This document shows positions 31,099 to 39,339 of a stretch of 39,877 bases of DNA, in pieces. Source of the stretch: Verrucomicrobiia bacterium (GTDB lineage Bacteria; Verrucomicrobiota; Verrucomicrobiia; Opitutales; Opitutaceae); assembly GCA_011525695.1 (NCBI GenBank), contig WYBX01000091.1, positions 1 through 39,877 of the forward strand. The letters run 5' to 3'. The notes under the pieces were generated by a model, which had not been told where the DNA came from, searched no databases, and saw only the letters and a program-made list of their open reading frames with translations. Every line of letters starts with the position of its first letter. Position 1 is the stretch's first letter. A program made the translations under genes and the position numbers.

Positions 31099-33354
31099 TA
31101 CTACGCTCACACGGCCGAAGACGAGAATGGGAAGCCGCTCCCGGAGAGTTCCGGGAAATGGCAACCGCTGCGCGAACACCTGACCAACGTCGCCGAACTC
31201 GCCGCAGGATTTGCCCGGTCATTCGACCTTGCGGATCACGCGGCTTTGGCCGGAGCGCTGCACGATTTGGGCAAATACTCGCGCAGATTTCAGCAACGGC
31301 TCCACGATGCATCGGTCACGGGCGTGAACCATTGGTCCGTCGGCGCTAAAGAGGCCCATGCGCGCCACCATTTAGAAACCGCTTTCGCAATCGAGGGACA
31401 CCACACGGGCATGCCCGCCTTGCTCGAGAACGACGAGGAAACGGGGCTCGAAGCGCTCAAAGAGAGGTTGAAAAGATTGTCCGGCCCGACTTCAGCGGAA
31501 GTGAATGGATTCTCAGAATCGATGGTCGAACTACTCGGTCGTCACGCCACCGAGAATACCTCGCTCGCAAAGCCGGCCGCCACCGCCGCCGCGCTGGATT
31601 TCGCGACCGCCCTTCGCATTCGGTTCCTTTTCAGTTGTCTCGTCGACGCCGATTTCCTCGACACCGAGAAACATTTTAGCCCCGACCAAGCGCACTTGCG
31701 CGCGCCGCCACTGCTTGCCCCGCAGCGCGCATTGGACCTGCTGCGTTTGCATCTTGCCGGGCGGTCGAGCGAAGGCGCCGTAAATCAACTGCGCCGTCAA
31801 TTACTCGACGACTGCCTTGCCGCCGCTGCGAAACCTCCCGGCCTCTTTTCCCTCACCGCGCCCACGGGCAGCGGCAAGACCCTGTCTGGTCTCGCGTTTG
31901 CCCTTGCCCACGCCGTGGCCTCCGAGCGTCGACGCGTCGTCGTCGTCATCCCGTACACAAGCATTATCGAACAGACGGCAGCCGTTTATCGCGGGATTTT
32001 CGAACCAGTGTTTGGCCCGGACTACGTGCTTGAACACCACAGCGCTGTCGCTCCGCGCGAGCGACGGGAGGACGTTGCGCGCGATGCCGAGGATGACCGG
32101 CTGCGCCGCGCCCGCCTCGCGCAGGAAAACTGGGACGCGCCGTTGGTGGTCACGACCAACGTCCAGTTCTTTGAGAGCCTGTTCGGCCACAAACCGTCGC
32201 AGTGCCGCAAGCTCCACAACATCGCGCAATCCATCGTGCTGTTCGACGAGGTGCAGACGCTGCCGCTCAGGCTCGTCCCATCACTGCTGTCCGCCGTGAA
32301 CCTGCTGGTGAAAGAATACGGCGTCACTGCCGTCTTCGGCACCGCCACGCAACCGGCTTTCACCGCCGCTGCCCCGGCGATAGAGGGCGGTTGGAAGCCG
32401 ACGGAGATTTCTTCGAGGCCGCGTGCGATGGCGGAAGCGCTCCGCCGCACGCATATCCATCGCCGCTCCGACGATCAGCCGGCACGCTGGCCCGATCTGG
32501 CCGATGAACTCTCTCTCCACCGGCAGGTGCTCTGCGTCGTAAATGTCCGCCAACACGCCAAGAATCTTTTCATCGCCCTGCGCGAACGGTGCGGGTCGGA
32601 AGAGCCCGGCAGCGTGTTTCACCTTTCAGCCTCGATGTGTGCAGCCCACCGGCAGGCGAAACTTGCGGAGATTCGCCACCGCATGTTCGCTGGCGAGCCG
32701 TGCCGGCTCGTCTCCACGCAGCTTATTGAGGCCGGCGTGGACGTGGATTTCCCGCGCGTATTTCGCGCCCTCGGCCCCCTCGATTCGCTGGTGCAGACCG
32801 CCGGCCGCTGCAACCGGGAGGGCCGCAGTGCGGAACCGGGCGAAGTCACCGTTTTCCGGCCCGAAGATCATCGCATGCCGCGCGGGCCCTACGAGCAGGC
32901 TGCGAGAATCACCGAGAGTTTCCTGGCCGACAATCCCGGCGCCGACTTGCAGCTCCCCGAGACCTACGCCGCCTATTTCGAACGGCTTTACGGCACTCTC
33001 GGCCCGGACGAAAAGAACAAAGACCCGGCCTACGCCGCGTCCGCGAAGCTCCACTTCCCCGCCGCCGCGCGCGCATGCTCAGTGGTTGGTCAAGAGACAC
33101 GCACAGTCGTGGTGCGCTGGGGAGACGGCGAAAGGCTGGTCGAAAGATTCCGCCGCGAAAAACATCTCTCGCGCGACGACTGGCGCCTCGTTCATCGCTT
33201 TGCCGTCAACTTCTACCCAACCGAATTTCTCGCAGCTCGCGGCCGCGGCGAGATCGCCCAGCCCATCCCCGAGATCGAGTTCTACTTTTGGAACGGCACC
33301 TATGACGAAGAATTGGGCGTTACTGCGCCGCTGCTGAACCATTTCAATCTATGA
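31093..33354 (+). CDS. cas3: CRISPR-associated nuclease-helicase Cas3 (HD fused to helicase)
   Basis: This 753-residue interference effector degrades target DNA after Cascade recruits it. The N-terminal HD nuclease has H29, the LHDLGKY motif (H57, D58), the later EGHHTG histidines (103-104) and D185. The superfamily 2 helicase follows: APTGSGKT at 256-263, DEVQ at 385-388, FGTATQPAF around 415-423 and QTAGRCNREG at 568-577. It is the first gene of the operon and overlaps cas5 by 4 bp (ATGA). The start at 31093 was chosen because the fold begins there (MIYYAHTAEDENGKPLPESS); upstream codons lie in the start-codon hairpin and non-coding sequence. All main catalytic residues are present, so it is probably active. 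Confidence 0.96.
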   Translation: MIYYAHTAEDENGKPLPESSGKWQPLREHLTNVAELAAGFARSFDLADHAALAGALHDLGKYSRRFQQRLHDASVTGVNHWSVGAKEAHARHHLETAFAIEGHHTGMPALLENDEETGLEALKERLKRLSGPTSAEVNGFSESMVELLGRHATENTSLAKPAATAAALDFATALRIRFLFSCLVDADFLDTEKHFSPDQAHLRAPPLLAPQRALDLLRLHLAGRSSEGAVNQLRRQLLDDCLAAAAKPPGLFSLTAPTGSGKTLSGLAFALAHAVASERRRVVVVIPYTSIIEQTAAVYRGIFEPVFGPDYVLEHHSAVAPRERREDVARDAEDDRLRRARLAQENWDAPLVVTTNVQFFESLFGHKPSQCRKLHNIAQSIVLFDEVQTLPLRLVPSLLSAVNLLVKEYGVTAVFGTATQPAFTAAAPAIEGGWKPTEISSRPRAMAEALRRTHIHRRSDDQPARWPDLADELSLHRQVLCVVNVRQHAKNLFIALRERCGSEEPGSVFHLSASMCAAHRQAKLAEIRHRMFAGEPCRLVSTQLIEAGVDVDFPRVFRALGPLDSLVQTAGRCNREGRSAEPGEVTVFRPEDHRMPRGPYEQAARITESFLADNPGADLQLPETYAAYFERLYGTLGPDEKNKDPAYAASAKLHFPAAARACSVVGQETRTVVVRWGDGERLVERFRREKHLSRDDWRLVHRFAVNFYPTEFLAARGRGEIAQPIPEIEFYFWNGTYDEELGVTAPLLNHFNL

Positions 33355-34067
33355 ACCAGCGCATCCACATCCGCACTTGGGGCGGCCTTGCGTGCTTTAC
33401 CCGGCCCGAAATGAAGGTCGAGCGCGTGAGCTACCCCGTTATTACGCCGAGCGCCGCGCGCGGCCTGCTCGAAGCCATCCTTTACAAGCCCGAGTTCCGC
33501 TGGCGCATCCACCGGATCGCCGTCCGCCAACCGGTGCGCTTCCTTGCTTTCCGGCGCAACGAGGTCAAATCCAAGGCCGCTGGCCGCAATCCCGACCCCA
33601 TCCTCGCCGAGGAGGATCGCACGCAGCGAAACACACTCGCCCTGCGCGACGTGGACTATGTCATCGAGGCCGACCTCGAACTCACGTCGCTCGCGGGTGC
33701 CCCGCGGCACAAACCTCGGGGCGAAGACGAGACGCCGGGCAACGATAACCTCGGCAAATACTACGGCATGGCCCGGCGCCGGATCGAAAACGGCCAGTGC
33801 TTCGCCCAACCCTGCTTCGGTTGTCGAGAATTTCCCGCCCACTTCGAGCCCGCCGAGGCCACCGCCATGCAGGTGCCGCCCGGTCTCAACAGCGATTCCG
33901 ATCTCGGCCTGATGCTTTACGACGTGTTCGACCTTGACTTGCCGCACTCCGCCGAGAAATCCGTGGCCCGTCCGCAGATTACCTTCTTCCGCGCACGACT
34001 GGAAAATGGCGTGATGACCGTGCCCCCGTGGAGCGAAGTGAAGAAGCAACTTGGAGGTGGGCCATGA
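33351..34067 (+). CDS. cas5c: Cas5c (Cas5d), crRNA-processing Cascade subunit
   Basis: This 238-residue RAMP-fold protein, in type I-C systems, cuts the CRISPR transcript and caps the 5' end of the guide RNA, a job done by Cas6 in other type I systems. Family signatures are the early strand RIHIRTWGGLACFTRPEMK and SAARGLLEAILYKPEFRW in the first 70 residues, and a late GLMLYDVFDLD. No cas6 gene is present in the operon, as expected. It overlaps cas3 and cas8c by 4 bp each, so translation is coupled. The cleavage-site residues known in other members were not aligned individually. Confidence 0.95.
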   Translation: MNQRIHIRTWGGLACFTRPEMKVERVSYPVITPSAARGLLEAILYKPEFRWRIHRIAVRQPVRFLAFRRNEVKSKAAGRNPDPILAEEDRTQRNTLALRDVDYVIEADLELTSLAGAPRHKPRGEDETPGNDNLGKYYGMARRRIENGQCFAQPCFGCREFPAHFEPAEATAMQVPPGLNSDSDLGLMLYDVFDLDLPHSAEKSVARPQITFFRARLENGVMTVPPWSEVKKQLGGGP

Positions 34068-35905
34068 TGCTGCAAGCCCTTATCGCCTACGCCGAACGCG
34101 AGAATCTCGGCGACGCGGATTTCGAGCCAGTAAAAGTTACTTGGCAGGTCGAAGTGACGAGCGCCGGAAAATTTGCCGGCAGCGTCGTGGACCTTCGCGC
34201 CGGGTCAGGGAACGGAAAGACTCCAATGAAGCTTATTCGCCCCTTTACGCGAGGCGATGACGTTGGACATGGTCGCTCGCACTTCCTCAGCGACAACCTC
34301 GAACGGGCGCTTCTCTACTTTCAAAAAGCTGATGCGCAAAAAGAGACCGCACGGCGTCCGCAGTTCGAGTTTTTCAAAGCCTTGCTGCGCGAAGCATCAG
34401 GAAAGTGTCCGACCGAAAGACCGAAGCTCCACGCGATTCTGAACTTCCTCGGTGATGAACGGGAAGTCGCTCGGTCTCGGACAGCTTTGGCTCAGATGAA
34501 AGCCAAGGGAAACGAGAACCTAGTGTTCGCGGTCAGCGGAGAAAGAATTCTGTCACAGCCGGAGATCAGCGCATTCTGGAAGACCAAACGCGCAACTTCA
34601 CCGACGAATATAAAGCCGAACCGAGGTCTCGGAACCCGAAAGCCAAAATTTATTTGTATCGCGACGGGGCAACCGACCGATCCGGTTACGACGACTCGGA
34701 AGGTGAAAGGCCTGTGGGCAGGCCAAGGCTCGGGCACCAACCTCATTGCCTTCGACAAACCGTCGTTCGCTTCCTACCGGCTTGAAAAGGCTCTGAACGC
34801 GGCTCTCAGCCCCGCAGCGGACGTTAAGATCGCCGCATCGCTTGAGCAGCTCATTCAGCGCGGACTCGTCTTGGATCCGCGCGGAGACAGAAAGAAATCT
34901 CAGCCGGTCTTTCTTCACTGGACCAAGAAACCGCTCGCGGGGCTGGACGTGTTTGATCTAATCGACAGTGGCTCCGAGGCAGACATCGAAAACTTGCTCC
35001 GCGCACCGACGCTGGGAATTCCGCCGAGCAAGGTTGAGCCGAACCTGTTCTATCTGATGACGCTTTCGGCCAACTCCAGTCGCATTGTCGTTCGAGACTG
35101 GCTCGAAGCGACTTTGCCCGAAGTTGAGGCCTACGTCGCCAAATGGTTTGAAGCGCTTGAGATCATTAACCCTGACGGCACGAGGACAGAGCGGGCTTTC
35201 AAGATCAGCCGCTTGGCTGCGGCGCTTGTTCCAAGGAAGAAGGAGCGCGGATTCGAAAAACCAGACTACGACAAACTCCCGCCGCAGTTGTCCGCCCAGC
35301 TGCTTCTCTCGGCGCTGCGTGGTTTGCCTCTGCCTCAAACTGCGCTCGTAGCCGCTGTTCACAGACAAATCGTGGAGCGCCGGGAAAAGCCGAATTCTTT
35401 TGATCCAAAGCTCAACCCGTCGCGCATCGCCCTAATCAAGGCCTACCTCATTCGCTCACCCAATAGAAAGGAAACAGACACAATGACCGCAAAATTAGAC
35501 CCAAATTCCAAAGACCGCGCTTATCGATGCGGGCAACTGTTCGCCGTCATTGCACGGCTGCAGTTGCTGGCTCTCGGCAAGATCGGCTCATCCATCGCCG
35601 AAAGGACCTACGGTGGTGTGGCCACGCGTCCGGCAACAACATTCGGCCCAGTGTTCACAAAAATCCCGGCCTATCTGAAAAAGGCTAATAGCCGGTTTCC
35701 AGGCAGCGGCACAAACAAGCAAAAGGAAATCGAGAGTTTGTGCGTCTCCTTGGAGGAGCTCGGCGGTATCCCGCAAACGCTCGGCTTGGAGGACCAAGGC
35801 CGCTTCGCGCTCGGCTACTATTGTCAGTTGGCTCAATACCGAACCGACCGAGCAGAGGACGAGGCCGCAAAGAAAGCCGAAGAACTCCCCGATGAACTAA
35901 CCTGA
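34064..35905 (+). CDS. cas8c: Cas8c (Csd1), large subunit of the I-C Cascade
   Basis: This 613-residue large subunit recognises the PAM and helps recruit Cas3. It has the usual Csd1 start (MMLQALIAYAERENLGDADF), a middle region with HWTKKPLAGLDVFDL, and the C-terminal helical domain. GGAGG lies 7 bases before the ATG at 34064, overlapping the cas5 stop. The C-terminal part can also be made separately as Cas11c from an internal start at 35483. Codons look less G/C-rich than in the flanking chromosomal genes, and more A/T appears at third positions between about 34300 and 35000, which fits acquisition of the locus by transfer. No frameshift was seen. Confidence 0.93.
   Translation: MMLQALIAYAERENLGDADFEPVKVTWQVEVTSAGKFAGSVVDLRAGSGNGKTPMKLIRPFTRGDDVGHGRSHFLSDNLERALLYFQKADAQKETARRPQFEFFKALLREASGKCPTERPKLHAILNFLGDEREVARSRTALAQMKAKGNENLVFAVSGERILSQPEISAFWKTKRATSPTNIKPNRGLGTRKPKFICIATGQPTDPVTTTRKVKGLWAGQGSGTNLIAFDKPSFASYRLEKALNAALSPAADVKIAASLEQLIQRGLVLDPRGDRKKSQPVFLHWTKKPLAGLDVFDLIDSGSEADIENLLRAPTLGIPPSKVEPNLFYLMTLSANSSRIVVRDWLEATLPEVEAYVAKWFEALEIINPDGTRTERAFKISRLAAALVPRKKERGFEKPDYDKLPPQLSAQLLLSALRGLPLPQTALVAAVHRQIVERREKPNSFDPKLNPSRIALIKAYLIRSPNRKETDTMTAKLDPNSKDRAYRCGQLFAVIARLQLLALGKIGSSIAERTYGGVATRPATTFGPVFTKIPAYLKKANSRFPGSGTNKQKEIESLCVSLEELGGIPQTLGLEDQGRFALGYYCQLAQYRTDRAEDEAAKKAEELPDELT
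35468..35473 (+). promoter_or_regulatory. Internal ribosome-binding site for Cas11c
   Basis: AAGGAA (part of AGAAAGGAAAC) lies 9 bases before the in-frame ATG at 35483 inside cas8c. This good spacing, in a gene with few other such sites, supports separate translation of the small subunit. Confidence 0.7.
35483..35905 (+). CDS. cas11c: Cas11c small subunit, translated from inside cas8c (same frame)
   Basis: The last 140 codons of cas8c, from MTAKLDPNSKDRAYRCGQLF, match the known arrangement in type I-C systems, where an internal start yields Cas11c, a helical small subunit that lines the guide-target duplex in Cascade. The internal AAGGAA ribosome site and ATG are in frame (473 codons from the cas8c start). 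The product is mainly helical (DRAYRCGQLFAVIARLQLLA, KEIESLCVSLEEL). That separate Cas11c exists in I-C is established knowledge; that it is produced here is inferred from the site. Confidence 0.75.
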   Translation: MTAKLDPNSKDRAYRCGQLFAVIARLQLLALGKIGSSIAERTYGGVATRPATTFGPVFTKIPAYLKKANSRFPGSGTNKQKEIESLCVSLEELGGIPQTLGLEDQGRFALGYYCQLAQYRTDRAEDEAAKKAEELPDELT

Positions 35906-35944
35906 ATCTTTCAACACTCAAACAGCCATTCAACACGTCATCCC

Positions 35945-36844
35945 ATGAATCACCGCTACGACTTCGTTTATCTCTTCGACTGCAAAGACGGCAACCCCAA
36001 CGGCGATCCCGACGCCGCCAACGCCCCGCGCGTGGACCCGCAGGACATGCATGGACTCGTCTCAGACGTGTGCCTCAAGCGCAAGGTGCGCAATTTCGTG
36101 CAGCTCGCGAAGCCAGGCGTCGCCGGCTACGACATCTTCATCCAGCAGGGTGCAGTGCTTAACGATCGCATCGCCGATGCACACAAGACGCTTGGTCATG
36201 ATGTGGATGCCAAGTCGGAGAAGAAGAAGGCTAATCGCGAGCAGGTGCGCGACGCCCGCGCCGAGATGTGCAAACGCTACTTCGATGTCCGCACTTTCGG
36301 CGCGGTCATGTCCACGGGTGCCAATGCCGGGCAGGTGCGCGGCCCGGTTCAATTGAGCTTCAGCCGGTCGATCGATCCGGTGCTTCCGCTTGATCTTTCC
36401 ATCACCCGCATGGCGGTCGCCGAAGCTAAGGAAGCTGACAGTCCGAATCAGACGATGGGCCGAAAGAATCTGCTGCCCTACGGTCTTTACCGCTGCCACG
36501 GCTTCATCAGCGCGCACCTCGCCGCCGAGACCAAATTCAACGATGCCGACCTTGATCTTCTTTGGCTCGCGCTCACGCAGATGTTCGACCATGACCGCTC
36601 CGCGTCACGCGGCACGATGGCTCCGCAGTCCCTGCTCGTTTTTCAGCACGCGTCGGCCTTGGGTAACGCCCCCGCCCATAAGTTATTCGAGCGGACGAAA
36701 GTTGCGGCCAGGCCGGGTGTCCCGGTGCCGCGTAGCTTCGCCGACTACGATCTCACCTTCGACGGCAAGCCGATCGATACGGTGGTTGCGCCCGGCAAGA
36801 CCGTTGCTGCTTCGGAGAATATAACGCTCCATCGCAAGCTCTAA
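35945..36844 (+). CDS. cas7c: Cas7c (Csd2), Cascade backbone
   Basis: This 299-residue RAMP-fold subunit polymerises along the guide RNA spacer. Family signatures are NHRYDFVYLFDCKDGNPNGD at the start, APRVDPQDMHGLVSDVCLKR (about 28-47), the region FGAVMSTGANAGQVRGPVQ near 118-136 and FDHDRSASRGTM. The gene lies 39 bp after cas8c. Its length is normal. It belongs to the interference part of the operon, and a 136-bp gap separates it from cas4. Confidence 0.95.
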   Translation: MNHRYDFVYLFDCKDGNPNGDPDAANAPRVDPQDMHGLVSDVCLKRKVRNFVQLAKPGVAGYDIFIQQGAVLNDRIADAHKTLGHDVDAKSEKKKANREQVRDARAEMCKRYFDVRTFGAVMSTGANAGQVRGPVQLSFSRSIDPVLPLDLSITRMAVAEAKEADSPNQTMGRKNLLPYGLYRCHGFISAHLAAETKFNDADLDLLWLALTQMFDHDRSASRGTMAPQSLLVFQHASALGNAPAHKLFERTKVAARPGVPVPRSFADYDLTFDGKPIDTVVAPGKTVAASENITLHRKL

Positions 36845-36980
36845 TTCAGGTGCGATCATTGACTCCACCCGCCCGCCCCGCACGCATTGTCATCCGGTGG
36901 GACCATGCGCGTCGGGGCGAAGCGCCGAAAAAACCGCCCCTCTCACATAAGCCGGCTGTCCTCCCCGAGCGCGCCGCAGG

Positions 36981-37679
36981 ATGCGCTGGAGAAGGGCTCC
37001 ATTCGACGCCGTGAGCCTCGCTGGAAATGCTGATATTATCCCGCTCTCCGCCCTCAACGACTTCCTTTACTGCCCGCGTCGGGCTGGGTTGAAGCTGATC
37101 GAGGGGCTCCGCGGAACCAACGAGCACACCATTCTCGGCGATCTCGCCCACGAGCACGTCGACACCCCGGGCTACGAGGAGCGCGCGGGCTGGGAACTGC
37201 TGCGGGCACTGCCGGTTTTTTCCGATACGCTCGGGCTTTCCGGCAAGGCGGACCTGGTCGAAGTTCGCCGCGCGAACTTCGATTCTCAGATTTCTGATTC
37301 CAGATTGCAGAAAATTGGCCGCGTCATCGATGCCAGGCCGGTCGAATACAAGAAAGGACCCAAAAGGCGGTTCGACAATGACGAGGTTCAGCTTTGCGCC
37401 CAGGCGTTTTGCCTCGAGGAAATGCTCGGAATCGGCATCGACTCCGGCGCAATTTTCTACGCGCAATCGCAGCGCCGCACGGAAGTTGTCTTCGATGCCA
37501 CGCTTCGCGGTCGGACGCTTCAGGCGATCGCGAGCCTCCGCGCCCTGCTGACCGGTGGCGTCCTGCCCATCGCCGAATTGAAACCCCAATGCGCAGGCTG
37601 CTTCCTCCACGAAGTCTGCCTGCCTGAAGCCGCGGGCCGCAAGGATCCCGCTCTCTTCGAGCCCCATTCCTATCCGTGA
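36981..37679 (+). CDS. cas4: Cas4, iron-sulfur RecB-like nuclease for spacer acquisition
   Basis: This 232-residue protein helps trim and orient new spacers so that they match the PAM. The four cluster cysteines are C31 (YCPRR) and C204, C207 and C213 (CAGCFLHEVC). Nuclease residues are H57 (LGDLAHEHV), D91 (GKADLVEV), E122 and K124 (PVEYKKG). The spacing from D91 to E122 is 31 residues, about twice what I expect, because of a low-GC stretch (residues about 98-113, FDSQISDSRLQKIG; bases 37275-37318). The start is taken at 36981. A GTG at 37011 in the same frame is possible, since the fold begins near residue 17. The gene is separated by 22 bp from cas1. Confidence 0.93.
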   Translation: MRWRRAPFDAVSLAGNADIIPLSALNDFLYCPRRAGLKLIEGLRGTNEHTILGDLAHEHVDTPGYEERAGWELLRALPVFSDTLGLSGKADLVEVRRANFDSQISDSRLQKIGRVIDARPVEYKKGPKRRFDNDEVQLCAQAFCLEEMLGIGIDSGAIFYAQSQRRTEVVFDATLRGRTLQAIASLRALLTGGVLPIAELKPQCAGCFLHEVCLPEAAGRKDPALFEPHSYP

Positions 37680-37701
37680 GGTTCTTGCGGAGCGAAAATC
37701 T

Positions 37702-38739
37702 ATGGCTCAGATCCTTCAGAACGTCCTCTACTTGCTCACCCCGGGACTCTCCGTCCACCGAGACGGGCTCGCCGTGCGCATCGAACACGATCGCCAGCTC
37801 AAGCTTTCGCTTCCCGTCCACAATCTCGAATCGATCTTCGTTTTCGGCGCCGACATCTACATTTCACCGGCCGTCCTCCGACTGTGCTGGGAAAACGGCG
37901 CCTCGGTCTGTTTCTTCACCGACTGGGGCCGTCTCGAGGCTCGCGTCGAGGGTGTGCCCCGCGGTTCCGTCCATCTCAGGCGCGCCCAGCACCACGCAGT
38001 CACCTCACTGCCGACCGCCGCCGCACTCGCCCGTAGCTTTGTGGCCGGGAAAATCCACAACACTCGCTGGCTGCTGGCCCGGAGTGCACGCGACGCCGCA
38101 AGTCCGGACGACGCGGCCGCGCTGCGGACCATCACCAATAATCTCGCCTATCTCCTGCGTGAACTCGAGCGGACGCCCGACGATCTTGATATCATCCGCG
38201 GAGTGGAGGGCCGCGCCGCCGCACTGCATTTCGAGGTGTTTGCGCTGCATCTGCGGCCGGCGCTCCGCGTCGCTTTCAATTTCTCTGGTCGCAACCGTCG
38301 GCCGCCGCGCGACGCCATCAACTGTCTGCTTTCGTTTCTCTATGCGCTGCTCCGACACGATTGTGTTTCAGCGCTGACGGCGGTGGGGCTCGATCCATTT
38401 GTCGGTTATTTGCACGCCGATCGCGCCGGGCGCGAATCACTCGCGCTCGATCTGATGGAGGAGTTCCGGCCATGGACGGAGCGACTCGCGCTCACGCTGC
38501 TCAACCGTGGCGAACTGAAACCGGCCGAGTTTCTCGTTCGTGATGGCGGCGCAGTGGAGCTTTCCGATGCCGCGCGGAAGGGGGCGGTCGCGGCGTACCA
38601 GCAGCGGAAAGCGGAGGAGTCCATACATCCGATGTTCCGCGAAAAGGTGAGGCATGGCCAGCTGGTGTTCATCCAGGCGCGGCTGCTCGCTCGTGCCATT
38701 CGCGACGGCTCTGCATATTCGCCCCACCTCTTTGCCTGA
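37702..38739 (+). CDS. cas1: Cas1, spacer-integrating nuclease
   Basis: This 345-residue integrase forms a complex with Cas2 and inserts new spacers at the leader end. It has the I-C-type start (MAQILQNVLYLLTPGLSVHR) and the metal-site residues E169 (RGVEGRAAALHF), H238 (YLHADRAGRESLALD) and E253 (LMEEFRP). Length and order are normal. It belongs to the adaptation module with cas4 and cas2. All catalytic residues are intact, so acquisition is probably functional. Confidence 0.96.
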   Translation: MAQILQNVLYLLTPGLSVHRDGLAVRIEHDRQLKLSLPVHNLESIFVFGADIYISPAVLRLCWENGASVCFFTDWGRLEARVEGVPRGSVHLRRAQHHAVTSLPTAAALARSFVAGKIHNTRWLLARSARDAASPDDAAALRTITNNLAYLLRELERTPDDLDIIRGVEGRAAALHFEVFALHLRPALRVAFNFSGRNRRPPRDAINCLLSFLYALLRHDCVSALTAVGLDPFVGYLHADRAGRESLALDLMEEFRPWTERLALTLLNRGELKPAEFLVRDGGAVELSDAARKGAVAAYQQRKAEESIHPMFREKVRHGQLVFIQARLLARAIRDGSAYSPHLFA

Positions 38740-38830
38740 CACCGTCGGACTCATTTTGGATTCGCCGCATGGCGATGAACGCGTTCGGATTGGTCTGCCC
38801 CCGCGGTTCGCGCCCACCCCTTTCCCGGCC

Positions 38831-39127
38831 ATGTTTCTCGTTGTCACCTATGATGTCTGTACGAAGGAGGACCGGGTGGGCGCGCGACGGCTGCGGCGGG
38901 TGGCGAAGGCGTGCACTTCGTATGGAATTCGGGTGCAGAAATCGGTCTTCGAGATGCAGCTGGGACAGAAAGAGTGGGTCGAATTGCGCGCCCGATTGCT
39001 GAGGGAAATCAATCCGGACGAGGATTCGCTGCGGGTTTACTTCATCGATCAATCGACCAAGGATCGGATTGAGCACTACGGGGTGACGCGGCCGGTGAAC
39101 GTGATCGAGGATACGCTGGCGTTGTAG
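38831..39127 (+). CDS. cas2: Cas2, adaptation-complex subunit
   Basis: This 98-residue ferredoxin-fold protein bridges two Cas1 dimers. The start MFLVVTYDVCTKEDRVGARR and the following RLRRVAKACTSYGIRVQKSV are typical of the I-C group. The start at 38831 was chosen because the fold begins there. The open frame extends 59 codons upstream into the end of cas1, and that stretch does not look like protein. The gene ends 212 bp before the first repeat, consistent with an adjacent leader. Confidence 0.95.
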   Translation: MFLVVTYDVCTKEDRVGARRLRRVAKACTSYGIRVQKSVFEMQLGQKEWVELRARLLREINPDEDSLRVYFIDQSTKDRIEHYGVTRPVNVIEDTLAL

Positions 39128-39339
39128 ATGATGGCTGCCGGTCGAGTCGGGAGATCGGATGGTGCGAAGCGGATGCCTCGGCGGGGCGCGGACCGTTTCG
39201 CAATGCGCACAAGTCACGGATATGTCGCGGCTGAAATCGGAAGGTGCTGGGCTGGTTGCGGGCGGCTGAGGCGTTCTTTGACAGTTTCGCGGAATCGGCT
39301 CACCAAGGTATTGCTGCACAGAGTCCAAACCGGTGCGGC
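39128..39339 (+). promoter_or_regulatory. Probable CRISPR leader
   Basis: This 212-bp non-coding stretch between cas2 and the first repeat should carry the promoter for the array transcript and the signals for spacer insertion. A TTGACA at 39278-39283 could be a -35 box, but no convincing -10 box is seen at normal spacing. The stretch is not notably AT-rich. Confidence 0.6.

Noticed and set aside
29260..31179. Long minus-strand open frame over the oxidoreductase and the cas3 upstream region
   Set aside because: It crosses a dispersed repeat and a real gene on the other strand and shows no family pattern.
39278..39314. TTGACA plus TATTGC as the leader promoter
   Set aside because: The spacing between the boxes is about 25 bases, too long for a standard promoter. 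Only the -35-like word is mentioned.
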